DNA of 64,000 bases, from the NCBI GenBank assembly GCA_902618025.1, contig CACMYY010000001.1, positions 186,001 through 250,000 on the forward strand, written 5' to 3'. Below the pieces are notes generated by a model. The model had not been told where the DNA came from. It was given only the letters and a program-made list of their open reading frames with translations, and searched no databases. Shown here piece by piece: positions 46,784 through 55,753 of the stretch. The translations under genes were made by a program, and so were the position numbers. Every line of letters begins with the position of its first letter. Position 1 is the stretch's first letter. The stretch comes from an uncultured SAR116 cluster alpha proteobacterium (GTDB lineage: Bacteria; Pseudomonadota; Alphaproteobacteria; Puniceispirillales; Marisalimonadaceae).

Positions 46784-47548
46784 TTATCTAGCAGTCCAGC
46801 CACCATCAACAAGGATACTTGAGCCCGTCATTAAAGATGAAGCATCAGAGGCTAAAAAAACAAACGGACCCATCAAATCTGTTACCTCACCCAATCTTCC
46901 AATTGGTATCATTCCAATAGTTGTTTTTTTGAATTCCTCGTCTTTTAAAAATGGTTCTGTCATCGGAGTTTGGATAAAGGTTGGACAGATTGCATTCACT
47001 CTTATACCCTCTGGCCCTAATTCAATTGCTAATGATTTTGTAAAACCTTCAATGGCAAACTTACTGGAGCAGTAAGTTGTCCTATTAGGCCCTCCTACAT
47101 GACCCATCTGTGATGAAACATTAATTATAGATCCTTTTAAATTACTATCTAACATTTTTCTAACTACTAATTTTGTTAGATTGATGACTGACCGAACATT
47201 TAAAGACATTACATAATCAAAATCATCTATTTTTGTGTCTACAAGTTTTGCTGGTCTGTTTGTACCAGCATTATTTATAAGTATATCAAAAGGGTCGGAT
47301 TTATCTACAAAACTTGACACGTCATCTTCTGCATTTACGTCTAATACTTCATAAGAAGCTTTATAACCTTGGCTATTAATATGGTCAGTTAAATCCTTTA
47401 ACTCTTTTTCTGTTCTGGAAACTAAAGTTACATTTGCGCCAGATTCAGCTAGAGCAATTGAAGCACCCATTCCAATTCCTCGACCAGCACCAGTTACCAA
47501 AGCTTTTTTTCCATCCAGTCTGAAACTAGGCAATTTTGGATAATTCAT
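46784..47548 (-). CDS. Short-chain dehydrogenase/reductase (SDR)
   Basis: The 254-residue classical SDR has TGAGRGIGMGASIAL, NNAGT, NVSSQMG, the catalytic YCSSKFA and the C-terminal SSILVDGGWTA. The closest resemblance is to gluconate-5-dehydrogenase-like enzymes that oxidise a secondary alcohol of a sugar acid or polyol. It follows the HpsN-like gene by eight bases and is probably cotranscribed with it; 117 bases separate it from the dehydratase. The substrate is not known. Confidence 0.88.
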   Translation of the reverse strand: MNYPKLPSFRLDGKKALVTGAGRGIGMGASIALAESGANVTLVSRTEKELKDLTDHINSQGYKASYEVLDVNAEDDVSSFVDKSDPFDILINNAGTNRPAKLVDTKIDDFDYVMSLNVRSVINLTKLVVRKMLDSNLKGSIINVSSQMGHVGGPNRTTYCSSKFAIEGFTKSLAIELGPEGIRVNAICPTFIQTPMTEPFLKDEEFKKTTIGMIPIGRLGEVTDLMGPFVFLASDASSLMTGSSILVDGGWTAR

Positions 47549-47556
47549 GAGATCTC

Positions 47557-48864
47557 CTATTCTGCAGCCGCATAAGGCTCAATATTTCTTCCACCATACC
47601 TTCTAACTCTAACATTAGCTTGTTCGCCATGACCAGCAAATCCTTCTAAAGCGCATAGCCTTGAACAATATTCTCCAATTAGAGCAGATGCTTCATCAGT
47701 TAACACTTTTTGATATGTGCAAGTCTTTAAGAATTTTCCAACCCATAGACCACCCGTATATCTCGCAGCTGTTTTAGTTGGAAGAGTATGGTTAGTACCT
47801 ATTACTTTATCTCCAAAAGCAACATTTGTTCTTGACCCAAGAAATAGAGCTCCGTAATTAGTCATATTATTATGAAAATAATCAGGATCTTCTGTCATCA
47901 CTTGCACATGTTCAAAAGCTAATTTGTCTGCAACTTCTACCATTTCTTCAATATTGTCACAAACTATAACTTGTCCATATTCTTTCCATGAAGTTTTAGC
48001 AATTCCTGCAGTTGGAAGAGTTTGTAACTGTCTGTCCACTTCTTTAATTGTTTCTATGGCTAATTTTTCTGAATCAGTTAATAAAATTGCAGGGCTAGTT
48101 GGCCCATGTTCTGCTTGCCCGAGAAGATCTATAGCACAAATTTCTGGGTCAGATGTCTTGTCAGCAATTATAAGAGTTTCAGTAGGTCCTGCAAATAAAT
48201 CAATTCCAACCCTTCCAAATAGCTGACGCTTAGCCTCTGCAACAAACATATTTCCTGGCCCTACTAACATGTCAACGCCATTAATAGTCTCAGTTCCAAT
48301 TGCCATTGCGGCAACAGCCTGTATGCCGCCAAGACACAAAATCTTATCGGCACCTCCCATGTGCATTGCAGCTACTATAGCTGGATGAGGACTACCATCT
48401 TGTGGAGGAGCTGATGCTGTAATTTCTTTTACACCAGCAACCTTTGCTGTTAAAACCGACATATGCGCTGATGCTACCATAGGATATTTCCCCCCCGGTA
48501 CATAACAGCCAACCGCATTCATTGGTATATTTTTATGACCTAAAACAATTCCAGGAAGAGTTTCAACTTCAAGATCTTTAATACATTCAAGTTGTTTTTT
48601 TGCAAAATTTCTTACTTGATCTTGTGCAAATTTTATATCATCAATATCCCTTTTAGATACTTTACTAATTGCAGTTTCAATTTCTTTGGGAGTTAAAATA
48701 AAATTTTCTGGTTCATAGTTGTCAAATTTTTTGGACAATTCTCTAACTGCATTATCACCTCTTTTAGCTACATCCAGTAAAATTTTCTCAACTGTTTTTT
48801 TTACTTCGGCATCAGCTTCTATTATTTCATTTTCTGATTTACCGTTTTTTAACCACTTTGCCAT
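47557..48864 (-). CDS. Histidinol-dehydrogenase-family alcohol dehydrogenase (HpsN-like)
   Basis: The 435-residue protein has the HisD fold: [45 protein letters not shown], the zinc ligands in [18 protein letters not shown] and [13 protein letters not shown]. It lies away from his genes, and its N terminus [19 protein letters not shown] recalls sulfopropanediol 3-dehydrogenase (HpsN), a HisD relative that oxidises (R)-2,3-dihydroxypropane-1-sulfonate. A role as a C3-sulfonate or polyol dehydrogenase is therefore more likely than histidine synthesis, but a true hisD should be sought elsewhere in the genome. It leads the minus-strand cluster. Confidence 0.8.
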   Translation of the reverse strand: MAKWLKNGKSENEIIEADAEVKKTVEKILLDVAKRGDNAVRELSKKFDNYEPENFILTPKEIETAISKVSKRDIDDIKFAQDQVRNFAKKQLECIKDLEVETLPGIVLGHKNIPMNAVGCYVPGGKYPMVASAHMSVLTAKVAGVKEITASAPPQDGSPHPAIVAAMHMGGADKILCLGGIQAVAAMAIGTETINGVDMLVGPGNMFVAEAKRQLFGRVGIDLFAGPTETLIIADKTSDPEICAIDLLGQAEHGPTSPAILLTDSEKLAIETIKEVDRQLQTLPTAGIAKTSWKEYGQVIVCDNIEEMVEVADKLAFEHVQVMTEDPDYFHNNMTNYGALFLGSRTNVAFGDKVIGTNHTLPTKTAARYTGGLWVGKFLKTCTYQKVLTDEASALIGEYCSRLCALEGFAGHGEQANVRVRRYGGRNIEPYAAAE

Positions 48865-48923
48865 TTATACCTCATTTATTTAAAATTATATTTTGATCCT
48901 ATAAATTTTCTTAAACATTTCAA

Positions 48924-49394
48924 TCAAGAAATTTTACTATTCCAATATGCTAAAGGTTCTAAATTAGAAAATTTAAAAGAAGTAACTTTACCTACTAAAA
49001 TTTGATGGTCACCTCCTGGATAATCTTCCCACTTGACGCAATCAAACCAAGCCAAACAATCTTTAATTAATGGAAACCCATTTGCACTTCGTTGCCACTT
49101 AATATTTTTGAATTTATCTTTAGTTTGAGAAGAAAATAAATTACACAATTCTAATTGATTTTTAGACAAAATATTTACTACATACCCATTAGAATTTTTA
49201 TAAAAATTGTAAGTTTGTTGTTTCTTATCAATACTCCAAAGTACAAGAGGTGGGTCAAGAGACACCGAGCTAAAACTATTAACCGTCATGCCTATAGGAT
49301 CACCAACATCATCAACCGCAGTAACAACTGTAATACCAGTTAAAAATTTACTCAAAGCTGTCTTAAAAGCTTCTATTTCTTTGTCTTTATTCAT
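48924..49394 (-). CDS. Flavin reductase domain protein
   Basis: The protein is a flavin reductase of the HpaC/DIM6-like family, which reduces FMN or FAD for partner monooxygenases. Motifs are FKTALSKFLTGITVVTA, GMTVNSFSSVSLDPPLVLW and GDHQILVGKV. I chose the ATG at 49394 (156 residues), which matches the usual family start; a longer form starting at 49436 adds 14 residues. No strong ribosome binding site precedes either. It is divergent from a luciferase-like monooxygenase gene, its likely partner, with 54-96 bases between. Confidence 0.86.
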   Translation of the reverse strand: MNKDKEIEAFKTALSKFLTGITVVTAVDDVGDPIGMTVNSFSSVSLDPPLVLWSIDKKQQTYNFYKNSNGYVVNILSKNQLELCNLFSSQTKDKFKNIKWQRSANGFPLIKDCLAWFDCVKWEDYPGGDHQILVGKVTSFKFSNLEPLAYWNSKIS

Positions 49395-49490
49395 ATTTAT
49401 TTTTCGATTGAAGAAGTTTTGATTTTTAAATAACATACATTATTGATTTATAGATAGTTATTTATAAAATTTTTTTTAGGTTGGCTTATA

Positions 49491-50588
49491 ATGAAAATTG
49501 GCTTTTTTACTATGCCTATTCATCCTCTAGATAAAGACTATAAAAAAACCCTGTCAGAGGATCGGCAAGCATTTCTTTTAGCAGACAGACTTGGGTTTTC
49601 TGAAGCCTATTGTGGCGAACATGTTACAGATGTAGCTGAAAATATTACATCAAGCACCCTTTTCATAGCATCGCTGGTAGCAGAAACAAAACAAATTAGA
49701 CTTGGCACAGGAACTGTTAACATGCCAAATTCGCACCCTGCCGCTATAGCAGGACAAATAGCAATGTTAGATCATATGCTTGATGGTAGATTTAACTTTG
49801 GTATAAGCCCTGGAGGACTTGCCTCTGACGCTGAGGTCTTTGGTAATTTGGATAAAGACAGAAACGCAATGTTTGTAGAATGCATAGATATGGTGTTGGA
49901 TATTTGGAAAAAAGAATCTCCTTACAAGTTAAAAGGAAAATATTGGACAGTATCAACTGAACGTACCGAGATAAAAGAACTTGGGCAAGGTATTATGCGA
50001 AAACCACTGCAGAAACCACATCCACCGATAGTTTGCACCGTTGTTGCACCTTTTTCTAAAGGTTTGATTTCAGCTGCTGCAAGAGGATGGCACCCTATTT
50101 CTGCAAACTTTTTATTACCTAAATGGGTAAAAACTCATTGGCCAAATTATGTGAAGGGCTGTATCGAAGGTGGACATAAACCATGTGCTAAAAATTGGAG
50201 AGTTGCAAAATCCATTTTTGTATGTGAAGACAGAAAAAAAGCTAAAGAATATGCATTAGGAAATCAAAGTCCATATGTGTTTTATTATAAACAACTACTC
50301 GCAAAGTTTTTAAAGCATGGTAAGGCTAATTTATTTAAAGAAAATCAAAATATTTCAGATACTGATGTTAAACTTGATGAGATTTGTAATAAACTAATAT
50401 TGTATGGCACTTCTGACGAAGTTGCTGATAAAATTTTAGAATTTAGAGAAGAAGTAGGTGACTTCGGCACCTTATTATATGCTGGCCATGATTGGGCTGA
50501 TGTAGAGCTGGCAAAGAAATCAATGGAATTGACAAGTGAAAAAGTGATGCCGCTAATTAATAAAAATATTAAAATTGCTGCTGAATAG
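49491..50588 (+). CDS. Luciferase-like (LLM class) flavin-dependent monooxygenase
   Basis: The 365-residue protein is a reduced-flavin-dependent oxygenase of the bacterial luciferase superfamily. N-terminal MKIGFFTMPIHP, SEAYCGEHV, LGTGTVNMPNSHP, GQIAMLDHMLDGRFNFGISPGG and the C-terminal GTSDEVADKILEF are characteristic. It looks closer to the limonene-monooxygenase/luciferase branch than to the alkanesulfonate monooxygenase SsuD. It pairs with the divergent flavin reductase and is followed by an alpha/beta hydrolase (seven bases after its stop), suggesting oxygenation followed by hydrolysis of an ester, lactone or similar. Substrate unknown. Confidence 0.87.
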   Translation: MKIGFFTMPIHPLDKDYKKTLSEDRQAFLLADRLGFSEAYCGEHVTDVAENITSSTLFIASLVAETKQIRLGTGTVNMPNSHPAAIAGQIAMLDHMLDGRFNFGISPGGLASDAEVFGNLDKDRNAMFVECIDMVLDIWKKESPYKLKGKYWTVSTERTEIKELGQGIMRKPLQKPHPPIVCTVVAPFSKGLISAAARGWHPISANFLLPKWVKTHWPNYVKGCIEGGHKPCAKNWRVAKSIFVCEDRKKAKEYALGNQSPYVFYYKQLLAKFLKHGKANLFKENQNISDTDVKLDEICNKLILYGTSDEVADKILEFREEVGDFGTLLYAGHDWADVELAKKSMELTSEKVMPLINKNIKIAAE

Positions 50589-50595
50589 GTGTTTT

Positions 50596-51390
50596 ATGCA
50601 AAAAGTTTACATAAATGAAAACTATTATTTAAATGTAAAAGTTGAAGGTAACACAAACTTTCCTAAAATAATTTTTTCCAATTCTTTAGGATCTGATTTA
50701 AGATTATGGGATAGTCAGGCAGAAGCTTTGAAAGATAATTTCTGTATCATCAGATATGATACTAGAGGTCATGGTCATAGTAGTAAATTTGAAGGCCCCT
50801 TCTCGTTCGATATGTTAGAGAACGATGTAATTACTATTCTAGATGAATTAAACATCGAAAAAGCCCATTTTGTTGGATTATCAATTGGTGGTATGACATC
50901 ACTAGGACTAGCGTTAAAACATCAAAAAAGATTTAATAAAATTGTGTGTTGTGCTGCAAGAGCTGATATGCCAGCTCCAATGAAAGAAAGTTGGGATGAA
51001 AGAATATCAATTGTTAAAAAAATTGGAACTGATGGAGTTGTGAATAGCTCACTTGAAAGATGGTATAGTGAAGAATTTAGAAACAATCCAAACAATATGT
51101 TTCAAATTAATCTTGCGACTGAAATGATTAAAAAAACATCTGTGGAAGGATATATAGGTTGTTGTGAGGCAATAAAAAACTTAGATTATTTAAAAGAATT
51201 ATCTACAATTAATAAAGAAATCTTGTATTTATCTGGTGAAAATGATATCGGGGCTCCAGCTATGGCTATAGAAGAGATGCATCACCTTACTCCAAATAGT
51301 AAATATGAGTGCATACCTAAAGCTGCTCATATTATAAATATAGAGTCTCCAGATTTGGTTAACAAAATTATATTAGATTTTTTAATTTAA
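50596..51390 (+). CDS. Alpha/beta hydrolase, PcaD (enol-lactonase)-like
   Basis: With the ATG at 50596 (after AGGTG) the protein has 264 residues. Catalytic-triad motifs are FSNSLGSDLRLWD, GLSIGGMTS (nucleophile Ser), GENDIGAPA and KAAHIINIE. The pattern is that of 3-oxoadipate enol-lactonases and similar hydrolases. It directly follows the LLM monooxygenase gene and is probably cotranscribed; the pca pathway is otherwise absent from the window, so PcaD activity is not claimed. It converges on the YdcF-like gene across 17 bases. Confidence 0.84.
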   Translation: MQKVYINENYYLNVKVEGNTNFPKIIFSNSLGSDLRLWDSQAEALKDNFCIIRYDTRGHGHSSKFEGPFSFDMLENDVITILDELNIEKAHFVGLSIGGMTSLGLALKHQKRFNKIVCCAARADMPAPMKESWDERISIVKKIGTDGVVNSSLERWYSEEFRNNPNNMFQINLATEMIKKTSVEGYIGCCEAIKNLDYLKELSTINKEILYLSGENDIGAPAMAIEEMHHLTPNSKYECIPKAAHIINIESPDLVNKIILDFLI

Positions 51391-51407
51391 TATCTTAATT
51401 TCATTAA

Positions 51408-52145
51408 CTAAAAAATAACTTTATAATAAATCCTACCTATGTTTTCTCTTATAAACATCGAAGTTCTTTTAATTGCTGGTAGTGAAGGTATAAAATTTAA
51501 AATAGTAATGTTTGAACTTGATCTATAAAAATCGACAGGGAATGGAATGACATTTAACCCTTGTTTTTCAAATAGAAATTTTGATCGTTTCATATGATAA
51601 GCAGATGTAACTAATATTATTGAAGGATTTTCAGGTAATAAACTAGAAACTTTTACACTTTCATCATAAGTCGTTTGAACTTTGTCTGAAACTAAAATCT
51701 TTTTTGAATCAATCCCTAATTCAATGGCTTTGTTTTTTAGTATGAATCCTTCTGGGCTCCAAGTATTATCCCAAGGTAATTGACCACCTGTAAAAATAAT
51801 TTTATCACTTTTTCTTTGTTTTAAGAGCTCAACTCCAGAAAAAAATCTATTTGGAAGTCCCCATTGATATCTTTTTACTTCCCCTTCCTGAATTTGATTT
51901 ATTCCCCCACTCAATACCACAATTGCGTCTGCATTATTAACAGACTGATAAGCAATAGGTTTATATGGTTTTTCTAATTGATTAAAAAGATATGTGGCAA
52001 CAAAGCTGTTAGAAGAAAAAATTAAAACTAAAAAAGCAAGAAATACAAAAAACCGTCTTTTATAAAAGAAAGAGAAAATTAAAAATATAAGAATTATTCC
52101 TAATGGAGACAAGAAAAAAGGCAAAATTTTATGCAAATAAATCAT
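51408..52145 (-). CDS. ElyC/YdcF-like DUF218 membrane protein
   Basis: The 245-residue protein has two N-terminal transmembrane segments (about 8-27 and 31-52) and a DUF218/SanA-type domain with ADAIVVLSGGINQ, GVELLKQRKSDKIIFTGG, TYDESVKVSS and LVTSAYHMKRSKFLFE. E. coli ElyC affects peptidoglycan and lipid-carrier metabolism; the biochemical role is not settled. It lies between the PcaD-like gene and phoB, separated from phoB by 56 bases, and may be its own unit. Confidence 0.87.
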   Translation of the reverse strand: MIYLHKILPFFLSPLGIILIFLIFSFFYKRRFFVFLAFLVLIFSSNSFVATYLFNQLEKPYKPIAYQSVNNADAIVVLSGGINQIQEGEVKRYQWGLPNRFFSGVELLKQRKSDKIIFTGGQLPWDNTWSPEGFILKNKAIELGIDSKKILVSDKVQTTYDESVKVSSLLPENPSIILVTSAYHMKRSKFLFEKQGLNVIPFPVDFYRSSSNITILNFIPSLPAIKRTSMFIRENIGRIYYKVIF

Positions 52146-52201
52146 ATATTTCAGGTACTTAAATTAATTAATATATTTAAAGTATCATATAATTTAATAA
52201 A

Positions 52202-52903
52202 TTAAATAATTTTATTTGTGAACAGTCCGTAACCGCCATCTCTTACGGTTCTTATAGGATCTAAATTTTCATCTGAAGCAGTCTTTAGTGCCTTTCTTAG
52301 TCTACTCATATGAACATCTACTGTTCTTTCTTCAACATAAACACCATGGCCCCAAACCAAATCCAACAACTTGCCTCTGGAAAATATATGCCCTGGTCTT
52401 TCCATTAATAATGTAAGCAATTTGAATTCTTTAGGTCCGAGTTTTACATTTTTGTTAAAATAATTAACGGTCATTTCATTCAGAGAAATCTTTAGATTTT
52501 CATGTTCTAAAATATTATTAATTAAAGCGGGCCTAGATCGTCTTAGAAGAGCATTAACTCTTGATATGAGTTCTTTTGGAGAAAAAGGTTTAGAAATATA
52601 ATCGTCAGCTCCAGTATCTAATCCTAATGATTTATCTGTGTCATCGCTTCTTGCACTAAGAATAATTATAGGTAGTTGCTTAGTTTCAGATCTTGATCTC
52701 AAAGTTCTACATAAATCAATTCCAGACATATTAGGCATCATCCAATCCAAAATAACTAAATCAGGAGAATGATCCTCAATCAGCTGTAATGCATTTTTAC
52801 CATCTCTGGCTTTGATTGTTCCAAAACCTGATGTCTCAAGATTATATGCCATTAATTCTAATTGGTTTGGTTCATCATCTGCGATTAATATATTAGTTTT
52901 CAT
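52202..52903 (-). CDS. phoB: Phosphate regulon response regulator PhoB
   Basis: PhoB activates phosphate-starvation genes when phosphorylated by PhoR. The 233-residue OmpR-type protein has a receiver domain (ADDE, phospho-acceptor Asp53, Lys105) and a winged-helix domain with LTLLMERPGHIFSRGKLLDLVWG and VDVHMSRLRKAL. It is the last gene of the minus-strand phoR-pstSCAB-phoU-phoB cluster and starts 10 bases after phoU. Confidence 0.96.
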   Translation of the reverse strand: MKTNILIADDEPNQLELMAYNLETSGFGTIKARDGKNALQLIEDHSPDLVILDWMMPNMSGIDLCRTLRSRSETKQLPIIILSARSDDTDKSLGLDTGADDYISKPFSPKELISRVNALLRRSRPALINNILEHENLKISLNEMTVNYFNKNVKLGPKEFKLLTLLMERPGHIFSRGKLLDLVWGHGVYVEERTVDVHMSRLRKALKTASDENLDPIRTVRDGGYGLFTNKII

Positions 52904-52913
52904 TTTTAACCTC

Positions 52914-53621
52914 TTATTCAGGAATTATAAGGCTACTTTCGTCAGCCTTTGGTCTTAGATCTGATAAAACTTTTCCATTAACTAAAAAATAAACTTGCTC
53001 TGCAATATCTGTTACATAATCTGCAACACGTTCAATATTTTTGGCTATAAAAAGAAGATGTGCACCAGTTGGAGCTAGTTTTTTATTTCTTTGCATTGAT
53101 GCAACAATTTCCAAATAATATTGAGTATGCATTTTATCAATTTTAACGTCTGAATTTCTAACTTTAACAGCTAATTTGTCATCTTCATTAACATATGATT
53201 CAATTACATCTTCCATCATCGTAAAAGTTTTCTGTCCCATTTTACCAATATTAACCCCAGGTAAATCTGAGTAATTTAATTCTATTAATAATTTGGTTCT
53301 ATTAGAAATATTTCTTGAATAATCTCCAATTCTTTCAAAAATTGTAGCAATTTTTAAAGCAACAATAATTCTTCTTAAGTCAGCTGCTTGGGGTGCTCTT
53401 AAAGCAATTATTTCAAAACCTAATTTTTGAACTCTATCATCCAAGTCATCTAAAATTGTGTCTCCGTCAATCACCTTTTCAATTTCTTCAAGGTTTTGTG
53501 TTCCAAAATTATTTATACAATTATCAAACTGATCAAGTGCAGTATTTCCTAATTTTAACAAATTATCATTTAGTTTGTTAAGGTCATTGTCAAAAGATGA
53601 GTGAATATGTGTATTTTCCAT
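52914..53621 (-). CDS. phoU: Phosphate signalling protein PhoU
   Basis: PhoU is a cytoplasmic helical protein that links the Pst transporter to PhoR and represses the regulon when phosphate is abundant. The 235-residue product contains two PhoU domains, each with acidic metal-binding stretches (GDTILDDLDDRVQ; KIATIFERIGDYSRNISN; FIAKNIERVADYVTDIAEQ). It lies eight bases after pstB and 10 before phoB. Confidence 0.95.
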   Translation of the reverse strand: MENTHIHSSFDNDLNKLNDNLLKLGNTALDQFDNCINNFGTQNLEEIEKVIDGDTILDDLDDRVQKLGFEIIALRAPQAADLRRIIVALKIATIFERIGDYSRNISNRTKLLIELNYSDLPGVNIGKMGQKTFTMMEDVIESYVNEDDKLAVKVRNSDVKIDKMHTQYYLEIVASMQRNKKLAPTGAHLLFIAKNIERVADYVTDIAEQVYFLVNGKVLSDLRPKADESSLIIPE

Positions 53622-53629
53622 TAAAACTC

Positions 53630-54448
53630 CTATCCTATTTTCCCAGATATATATGCTTCAGTTTGATGATGCTGAGGCCTTGTAAATATTTCTTTTGTTT
53701 TTCCAACTTCAATAAGTTTTCCAAGATGAAAATAAGCTGTTCTTTTAGAAACTCTTGCTGCTTGTTGCATAGAATGAGTAACTATAACTATAGAATAATC
53801 ATTCCCTAATTCATGTATCAAATCTTCAATTTTAGCTGTTGCGATGGGATCAAGCGCAGAACAAGGCTCATCCATTAAAATCACCTCTGGACTTACAGCA
53901 ATTGCTCTTGCAATGCATAGTCTTTGTTGTTGCCCACCTGAAAGACCTGTGCCAGGGCTTTGAAGTCTGTCACTAACTTCTTGCCATAGACCTGCTCTTT
54001 TTAGAGACTCTTCAACAATAACATCCAAATGTTCCTTGTTTTCTGACAATCCATGTATTCTTGGACCATAAGCGACATTATCGTATATAGATTTTGGAAA
54101 TGGATTAGGTTTTTGAAATACCATCCCAATACGAGCTCTCAAAGGTACAACGTCAATTTTTTTATCATAAATATTTTCATCATCAATAGTAATTTCTCCT
54201 TGCACCACACAAGAGTCTATAGTGTCATTCATTCTATTAAAACATCTAAGGAATGTTGACTTTCCACAACCAGAAGGACCAATAAATGAAATAACTTCTT
54301 TACTTCCAATGTCGATGGTCACATTGTCTATTGCTTTATTATTTCCATAAAAAACATTAACATTTCGAGCTTTTAATCTGGCATTTTTTGAAAAAACATC
54401 GCCTACAGTCAGTTCAAGAGATTTTAAATCGTTTCTATTATTCATCAA
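53630..54448 (-). CDS. pstB: Phosphate ABC transporter ATP-binding protein PstB
   Basis: PstB hydrolyses ATP to drive phosphate import. The 272-residue ATPase has Walker [10 protein letters not shown], the Q-loop [10 protein letters not shown], signature [14 protein letters not shown], Walker [13 protein letters not shown] and the switch histidine VTHSM. The start at 54448 follows GGAG. An N-terminal extension of about 25 residues precedes the ATPase domain. It lies nine bases after pstA. Confidence 0.97.
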   Translation of the reverse strand: MMNNRNDLKSLELTVGDVFSKNARLKARNVNVFYGNNKAIDNVTIDIGSKEVISFIGPSGCGKSTFLRCFNRMNDTIDSCVVQGEITIDDENIYDKKIDVVPLRARIGMVFQKPNPFPKSIYDNVAYGPRIHGLSENKEHLDVIVEESLKRAGLWQEVSDRLQSPGTGLSGGQQQRLCIARAIAVSPEVILMDEPCSALDPIATAKIEDLIHELGNDYSIVIVTHSMQQAARVSKRTAYFHLGKLIEVGKTKEIFTRPQHHQTEAYISGKIG

Positions 54449-54457
54449 TGATCTCCA

Positions 54458-55753
54458 TTACCAACGTCTTTCAAGTTTTTTTCTTAAGTATACAGCTAAT
54501 GCATTCATGCTAATCAAAAAACCTAATAAAACAATAATAGCTGCACTTGTTTTTTGAATAAACATCCTTTCAGCAAAATCAGCCCACATAAATATTTGAA
54601 CTGGCAAAACAGTGCCTGGGTCTACTATACTATTGGGTACATCAACTATAAATGCAACCATTCCTATCATTAATAGAGGAGCGGTTTCACCTAAAGCCTG
54701 CGCCATTCCAATTATAGTCCCAGTTAACATGCCAGGCATAGCAAGAGGAATTACATGATGAAAAATCACTTGAAGTTTAGAAGCTCCTATTCCGTAAGCC
54801 GCATCTCTTACTGACGGAGGAACTGCTCTAATTGCCGCCCTGGATGAGATTATTATTGTTGGTAATGTCATAAGAGCTAAAACCATTCCTCCAACTAGTG
54901 GAATAGATCTTGGCATCCCAAAAATACTTATAAATATTGCTAGTCCCATAATACCAAAAACAACTGAAGGAACAGCGGCTAAATTATTAATATTAACTTC
55001 TATAAATTCAGTAATTTTATTTTTTTTAGCTACCTCTTCCAAGTAAATAGCCGTTGCGACACCCAAAGGAAACGCAATCAACAAACATACAGATAATGTT
55101 AACATGGAGCCAATAAATGCTCCTTTTATGCCAGCCATTTCAGGGTTTCCTGATGCACTACCACTTAAAATATAATCACTAAACTCATAAGAAATTCTAC
55201 CTTCTTCATTCAATTTATCTATATATTCTATAATTTTGTTACTTATTCTTCTTTCCGATTCTGGAGTTTCTCTTTTAATGTAGCCTCTTAAAAAACTATC
55301 TATATCATCATCTAACGCAAACTTAACTTTAGTTGTTGTTCCAAACAAAGAAGGATCATTTTTAACCATCTTAGCAATTCTGACATCTTTACCAGATGAA
55401 ACTATTTTTTTTGCTTGTTTTTTTGCTTTTCTTCCTTGGGGTTGAATAATAGAAAAAAGAGATTCATTTACTATCTTACTCGCCTCCCCATCAAATAAAG
55501 AGTTATCTGAGAGATCCCCTTTTGGATCAATTCTTTCTCTATCAAAATTTATGTCAAGAGTAACGTAATATTGAAAAAATCCAGAATATCCTTTTGAAAA
55601 AATTGAATAAAATAAAATAAGCAAAAAGCAGACTGCCAAGCTTATTGCAACCCTACCATATAATTTTAGTCTATTATCTTTAGCTCGTCTTTTTGCAATA
55701 GACTTTTTTACTTTATTTGAAGCTTCTAATGGTGTGATAATTTTATTATTCAT
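54458..55753 (-). CDS. pstA: Phosphate ABC transporter permease PstA (with long N-terminal extension)
   Basis: The 431-residue permease is longer than the E. coli protein (296) because of a roughly 200-residue N-terminal part of DUF3333 type, common in alphaproteobacterial PstA. A first membrane span at about 32-50 is followed by this extracytoplasmic region. The core has five or more spans and the EAA loop RDAAYGIGASKLQVIFHHVIPLA. It overlaps pstC by eight bases, supporting translational coupling. Confidence 0.95.
   Translation of the reverse strand: MNNKIITPLEASNKVKKSIAKRRAKDNRLKLYGRVAISLAVCFLLILFYSIFSKGYSGFFQYYVTLDINFDRERIDPKGDLSDNSLFDGEASKIVNESLFSIIQPQGRKAKKQAKKIVSSGKDVRIAKMVKNDPSLFGTTTKVKFALDDDIDSFLRGYIKRETPESERRISNKIIEYIDKLNEEGRISYEFSDYILSGSASGNPEMAGIKGAFIGSMLTLSVCLLIAFPLGVATAIYLEEVAKKNKITEFIEVNINNLAAVPSVVFGIMGLAIFISIFGMPRSIPLVGGMVLALMTLPTIIISSRAAIRAVPPSVRDAAYGIGASKLQVIFHHVIPLAMPGMLTGTIIGMAQALGETAPLLMIGMVAFIVDVPNSIVDPGTVLPVQIFMWADFAERMFIQKTSAAIIVLLGFLISMNALAVYLRKKLERRW

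Noticed and set aside
47557-48864. Annotation as histidine-biosynthesis hisD
   Set aside because: No other his gene is nearby and the N terminus and context fit the HpsN-like subfamily better; hisD proper is not excluded without a genome search.
49491-50588. Alkanesulfonate monooxygenase SsuD
   Set aside because: The N terminus and core motifs lack SsuD-specific features and resemble the luciferase/limonene-monooxygenase branch.
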